NCBI RefSeq assembly: GCF_007989625.1 | Contig: NZ_BJUK01000019.1 | Coordinates: 1 to 64,000 of the forward strand | DNA length: 64,000 bases | Reading direction: 5' to 3' | From: Bisbaumannia pacifica | GTDB taxonomy: Bacteria; Pseudomonadota; Gammaproteobacteria; Pseudomonadales; Halomonadaceae | In this document: positions 60,794 through 64,000 of the stretch, piece after piece | Layout: every line of letters starts with the position of its first letter | Numbering within the stretch: the first letter of the stretch is position 1 | Notes under the pieces: generated by a model | The model's database searches: none | Told to the model about the DNA's origin: nothing | The model's input: the letters and a program-made list of their open reading frames with translations, nothing else | Program-made: the position numbers and the translations under genes

Positions 60794-61874
60794 TCCGGAC
60801 GCTCCACTCGCGGGCCGCCGCCAGGCAGCTCTCCCAATCGCCCACATGCAGGAAGGTCTTGTCCTGCTTGTCGAGCTGGTGGCGATAGAGGGGGTCGTAA
60901 TATTCGGTGAGCAGCGGTGCCAGCCAGGCCTCGTGGGCCCGGGCATCGCCGCGCTCGTGCTCGCGGAAGGCCAGTGCCTGGAGGCGCTGCAGGCGCGCCA
61001 GCCGGGCATGGCCCAGGCGCTTCCTGAGCCGCCCCAGGGCGGTGGCGAGTTGCTTGCGCATCAGCGCCCAGCCCAGCCAGTCGCCGTACTGAGCGCGATA
61101 GAGGGCCCAGAGGTCGTCGATATAGTCCTTGCGGATCTGCTCGAGTCGCCAGTCCAGGGGCATCTCGACCCGCAAGCGTGGCGCCCGCTCCATGGCGCGC
61201 CACAAGGTCAGGGGGATATTGGCGGCGCCGATATGCCGCGACTCGTCCTCCACCACGCTGCCGCCGTCGATCTCCAGCAGGCGCAGGCCCAAGGCATGCT
61301 CGAAGTCGATCTGGGAGGGCGCCGGCAGCGGATGGCGACCGAAAGCGGAGCCCTTGTGGCGGGCGCAGGCCTCGAGGTCCAGACCGTTGTCCAGGGCCTG
61401 AATCAAGGCGGTCTTGGCACAGCCGGTCAGGCCTCCCACCACCAACAGGGGGCGCTCGGCGGCGGCATCGATGCGCGCGCAGAGGGCCTGGCGCATGGCC
61501 TTCCAGCCACCACGAATCCTGGGCCGCTCGATGCCGGCCTCCATCAGCCACTGTTGGGCGATCTGCGAGCGCAGGCCACCGCGGAAGCAGTAGACGATGG
61601 CGTCGGGATGCGCCTCCACCATGGCCTTCCAGGCCTCGACTCTGGCGGCCTTGATGCCGCCGGAGACCAGCCGCTGGCCGAGAACGATGGCCGCCTCCTG
61701 GCCGCGCTGCTTGTATTCGATGCCGACCCGATGGCGCTCCTCGTCATCCATCAGCGGCAGGTTGATGGCCCCGGGCAGGCCGCCCTGGGCGAACTCCACC
61801 GGGGCGCGCACGTCGATCAGTACCCGCTTCTGGCGCAGCAGGTCGAGGCTCGGCTCGATCAGCGGCAGGCTCAT
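60783..61874 (-). CDS. mnmH: tRNA 2-selenouridine synthase
   Basis: This 363-residue enzyme (SelU/YbbB) replaces sulfur by selenium in 2-thiouridine at the tRNA wobble base. The N-terminal rhodanese domain has the catalytic Cys in AIVYCFRGGLRSQIAQQWL; the C-terminal P-loop is LLVVGGLTGCAKTALIQAL. Length is the norm. Its start overlaps the selD stop by 4 bp, and it uses the selenophosphate made by SelD. Confidence 0.95.
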   Translation of the reverse strand: MSLPLIEPSLDLLRQKRVLIDVRAPVEFAQGGLPGAINLPLMDDEERHRVGIEYKQRGQEAAIVLGQRLVSGGIKAARVEAWKAMVEAHPDAIVYCFRGGLRSQIAQQWLMEAGIERPRIRGGWKAMRQALCARIDAAAERPLLVVGGLTGCAKTALIQALDNGLDLEACARHKGSAFGRHPLPAPSQIDFEHALGLRLLEIDGGSVVEDESRHIGAANIPLTLWRAMERAPRLRVEMPLDWRLEQIRKDYIDDLWALYRAQYGDWLGWALMRKQLATALGRLRKRLGHARLARLQRLQALAFREHERGDARAHEAWLAPLLTEYYDPLYRHQLDKQDKTFLHVGDWESCLAAAREWSVRTRP

Positions 61875-62908
61875 CCACGCACCTCGATCCGCGCCTCGCC
61901 CGAGGCCTCGACTATCTCACCGAAGGGGGCCAGGCTCAGCCCATGGGCGCGGCCGATGCGCTCCACGTCATCGGCCCAGGAGGGATGCACGGAGAGCAGC
62001 AGGCCACCGGAGGTCTGGGGATCGCAGAGCCACTGCCAGTGGGCCTCATCCATCTCCGGCAGGCTGGCGCCCAGGGCCTGGCGATTGCGCCCGGTGCCGC
62101 CGGGCACGGCGCCCTGGCGACGATAGCCCTCGGCCTCGGCCAGCCGCGGCAGCTTCTTGTAATCGAGGCGCGCGGCCACGCCGCTGGCCTGGCAGACTTC
62201 CACCAGGTGACCGGCCAGGCCGAAGCCGGTGACGTCGGTCATCGCATGCACGCCCTTGACCCGGGCCAGCTCGGCGCCGATGGCATTGGGCTGCAGCATG
62301 GTCTGACGGGCCAGCCCCTGGTGGCCCGCCGCCAGCAGCCCCTTCTTCTCGGCGGTGGTCAACAGGCCCACCCCCAGCGGCTTGGTGAGGTAGAGCAGGT
62401 CGCCGACCTGGGCGCCCTTGTTGAGCTTGAGGTGCTCGAGGTCGACCAGGCCATTGACCGCCAGGCCGAAGATCGGCTCAGGAGCGTCGATGGAGTGGCC
62501 GCCGGCCAGCGCCAGGCCCAGCTCGCGACACACCGCCTGGGCCCCGGCCACCACGTCGCCGGCCACCTCCGGTCCCAGCTTGTCGAGGGGCCAACCGAGG
62601 ATGCCCAGCGCCATCACCGGGCTGCCGCCCATGGCGTAGACGTCGCTGATGGCATTGGTGGCGGCGATGCGTCCGAAGTCGAAGGGATCATCGACGATGG
62701 GCATAAAGAAGTCGGTGGTGGCGATCATGCCGCGGCCATCCCCCAGGTCGTAGACGGCGGCGTCCTCGCGGCCCTCGTTGCCGACGATCAACCGGCTATG
62801 GCTGGCCCCGGGGCCGGCCTTGGCGAGAATGCCATCGAGGACGTCGGGGGCGATCTTGCAGCCGCAGCCGGCGCCGTGGCTGTACTGAGTCAGTCGGATG
62901 GCACTCAT
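61871..62908 (-). CDS. selD: Selenide, water dikinase (selenophosphate synthase)
   Basis: The 345-residue enzyme makes selenophosphate from selenide and ATP. The active loop HGAGCGCKIAPDVL has a standard Cys and Lys, so no selenocysteine codon is needed. ATTDFFMPIVDDPFDFGRIA, GHSIDAPEPIFGLAVNG and MTDVTGFGLAGHLVEVCQAS are the other signature blocks. It is the first gene of selD-mnmH; selA/selB are not in the window, so the pair may serve tRNA selenation alone. Confidence 0.96.
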   Translation of the reverse strand: MSAIRLTQYSHGAGCGCKIAPDVLDGILAKAGPGASHSRLIVGNEGREDAAVYDLGDGRGMIATTDFFMPIVDDPFDFGRIAATNAISDVYAMGGSPVMALGILGWPLDKLGPEVAGDVVAGAQAVCRELGLALAGGHSIDAPEPIFGLAVNGLVDLEHLKLNKGAQVGDLLYLTKPLGVGLLTTAEKKGLLAAGHQGLARQTMLQPNAIGAELARVKGVHAMTDVTGFGLAGHLVEVCQASGVAARLDYKKLPRLAEAEGYRRQGAVPGGTGRNRQALGASLPEMDEAHWQWLCDPQTSGGLLLSVHPSWADDVERIGRAHGLSLAPFGEIVEASGEARIEVRG

Positions 62909-62979
62909 CTCGTTCTCCTTGCAGGCTTTGGGTCAATTCTAGCGGCTCGCCGGGGGCAGTTATAGCGGCCTGCGGGCGC

Positions 62980-63031
62980 TAGGCTCTGTGCGAAACGTTG
63001 GCGAGCGCAGACAGTTGTCGTTCAGAGCCTA
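62980..63031. repeat. 52-bp segment bounded by perfect 9-bp inverted repeats
   Basis: TAGGCTCTG (62980-62988) and CAGAGCCTA (63023-63031) bound a 34-bp interior. The right arm includes the radA stop codon. It could be a radA 3' hairpin, or a remnant of a small mobile element, since GGCTCTG-N-CAGAGCC flanked by TA looks like IS-type ends. No transposase is present. Confidence 0.5.
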
Positions 63032-64000
63032 CAAGGCCTCCAGGGCCTCGCTCAGTTTATCCACGGCGACCACCTCCATGCCGGCCGGGGCCTGCTTGGG
63101 GGCGTTGCCGCGGGGCACGATGGCCCGGGTAAAGCCGTGCTTGGCGGCCTCGATGATACGCTCCTGGCCGCTGGGCACCGGGCGGATCTCGCCGGAGAGG
63201 CCGACCTCGCCGAAGACCACCAGCTCCTTGGCCAGGGCCCGCCCCTGGAGGCTGGAGACCACCGCCAGCAGTACCGCCAGGTCGGCGCTGGTCTCCAGCA
63301 CCTTGACGCCCCCCACCACGTTGAGGAAGACGTCCTGGTCGCCGGTAAACAAGCCACCATGGCGGTGCAGCACGGCGAGCAGCATGGCCAGGCGGTTGGC
63401 ATCCAGGCCCACGGCGACCCGCCGCGGATTGCCCAGGGGCGAGTCGTCGAGCAGCGCCTGGACCTCGACGAGGATCGGCCGGGTGCCCTCCCAGACCACC
63501 ATCACCAGGCTGCCGGGGCTCTGCTCCTCGCCCCGGGAGAGGAAGATGGCGCTGGGGTTCTTTACCTCCTTGAGGCCGTGCTCGAGCATGGCGAAGACGC
63601 CCAGCTCGTTGACCGCGCCGAAGCGATTCTTCTGGCCGCGCAGGGTACGAAAGCGCGAGTCGGCACCGCCCTCCAGCAGCAGGGAGGCATCGATCATATG
63701 CTCCAGTACCTTGGGACCGGCCAGGGAGCCATCCTTGGTGACATGCCCTACCAGCAGCAGCACGGTGTCGGAGCCCTTGGCGAAGCGGGTCAGGGCCGCC
63801 GCGGATTCACGCACCTGGGCCACGCCCCCCGGGGCCGAGGAGATATCCTCCAGGTGCATGGTCTGGATGGAGTCGATCACCAGGATCTCGGGACGCTCCC
63901 GTTCGGCCACCGCGAGGATGGTCTCGACGCTGGTCTCCGCCAGCATCTTGAGGCCCTGGGTCGGCAACTGCAGGCGGTGGGCGCGCATCGCCACCTGGGA
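63029..64000 (-). CDS. radA: DNA repair protein RadA (5' part outside the window)
   Basis: The visible 323 codons are the C-terminal two thirds or so of RadA/Sms, a RecA-like branch-migration helicase in recombination. The Walker B strand EILVIDSIQTMHLEDISSAP, the RadA-specific KNRFG motif (RGQKNRFGAVNELGVFAM) and the Lon-protease-like domain (DVFLNVVGGVKVLETSADLA, VFGEVGLSGEIRPVPSG) are all present. The zinc finger and Walker A should lie beyond 64000. An internal ATG at 63994 is not the true start, because the frame continues to the window edge. Confidence 0.95.
   Translation of the reverse strand, partial: SQVAMRAHRLQLPTQGLKMLAETSVETILAVAERERPEILVIDSIQTMHLEDISSAPGGVAQVRESAAALTRFAKGSDTVLLLVGHVTKDGSLAGPKVLEHMIDASLLLEGGADSRFRTLRGQKNRFGAVNELGVFAMLEHGLKEVKNPSAIFLSRGEEQSPGSLVMVVWEGTRPILVEVQALLDDSPLGNPRRVAVGLDANRLAMLLAVLHRHGGLFTGDQDVFLNVVGGVKVLETSADLAVLLAVVSSLQGRALAKELVVFGEVGLSGEIRPVPSGQERIIEAAKHGFTRAIVPRGNAPKQAPAGMEVVAVDKLSEALEAL

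Noticed and set aside
61871..62908. Possible selenocysteine codon in selD
   Set aside because: The active-site loop reads HGAGCGCKIAP with ordinary Cys codons and no in-frame TGA.

Overview
The window looks like a chromosomal segment of a moderately halophilic, high-GC gammaproteobacterium of the Halomonas type (Halomonadaceae / Oceanospirillales). The evidence is the ectoine hydroxylase gene ectD, a FabY-type ketoacyl synthase, the Pseudomonas/Halomonas-style his order (hisB-hisH-hisA-hisF), the fused TRAP (TAXI) transporter and uniformly GC-rich coding with strong third-position bias. I found no transposase, integrase, phage gene or CRISPR array. Coding density is very high, and several genes overlap by 4 bp or face each other across only a few bases.

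Layout. 1-2500: catechol branch of the beta-ketoadipate pathway (catB-catC with divergent catR). 2500-6530: an M20 amidohydrolase, an SSS symporter and a DUF3311 protein under a divergent LysR regulator. 6500-9070: D-Ala-D-Ala carboxypeptidase, SMR pump and a TrmB-like methyltransferase. 9070-9353: a complex regulatory region with two PsrA-like operators and a likely short terminated transcript. 9354-16030: fabY, coaD, a YfhL ferredoxin, a MATE pump, an AtoE-type transporter and a thioesterase. 16080-20905: small lipoproteins (I78 inhibitor, entericidin), then a TAXI-TRAP system with a TauE-like permease behind a good sigma-54 promoter. 21110-27363: HIT protein, NicO/RcnA-like exporter with DUF1007, and a DctB/DctD-type two-component system in one operon with two unknown lipoproteins. 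27530-33270: glycerate kinase, Dps, PepD and TmcA. 33448-37463: a three-part ferric iron ABC transporter whose genes point in different directions, with a Fur-like site. 37537-42138: purine-type permease, deaminase and TauE under a LysR regulator. 42163-48987: a glycosyltransferase, polA, homoserine kinase and arginine decarboxylase. 49060-55594: FAH-family enzyme, ectD, a tRNA-Phe/Gln/Thr operon, mutY-yggX, asmA and a PanM-like acetyltransferase. 55767-59151: his genes plus an outer-membrane protein. 59166-64000: yjaG, an alkyltransferase-like protein, a degenerate glutamine amidotransferase, the selD-mnmH selenouridine pair and the 3' part of radA.

Most of the window is housekeeping or metabolic accessory content. 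The best candidates for new biology are: (i) the 9.1-9.3 kb region, where two CAAAC-N4-GTTT palindromes exactly 40 bp apart bracket a promoter that would make a roughly 65-nt terminated RNA divergent from fabY; (ii) the pairing of a sigma-54 promoter on the TAXI-TRAP-TauE operon with a nearby sigma-54 activator operon that also carries two lipoproteins; (iii) recent small in-gene duplications in tmcA and glycerate kinase; and (iv) a class I amidotransferase that has lost its cysteine and stands 11 bp head-to-head with a DNA-repair alkyltransferase-like gene. All functional calls rest on family resemblance read by eye; no database search was run.
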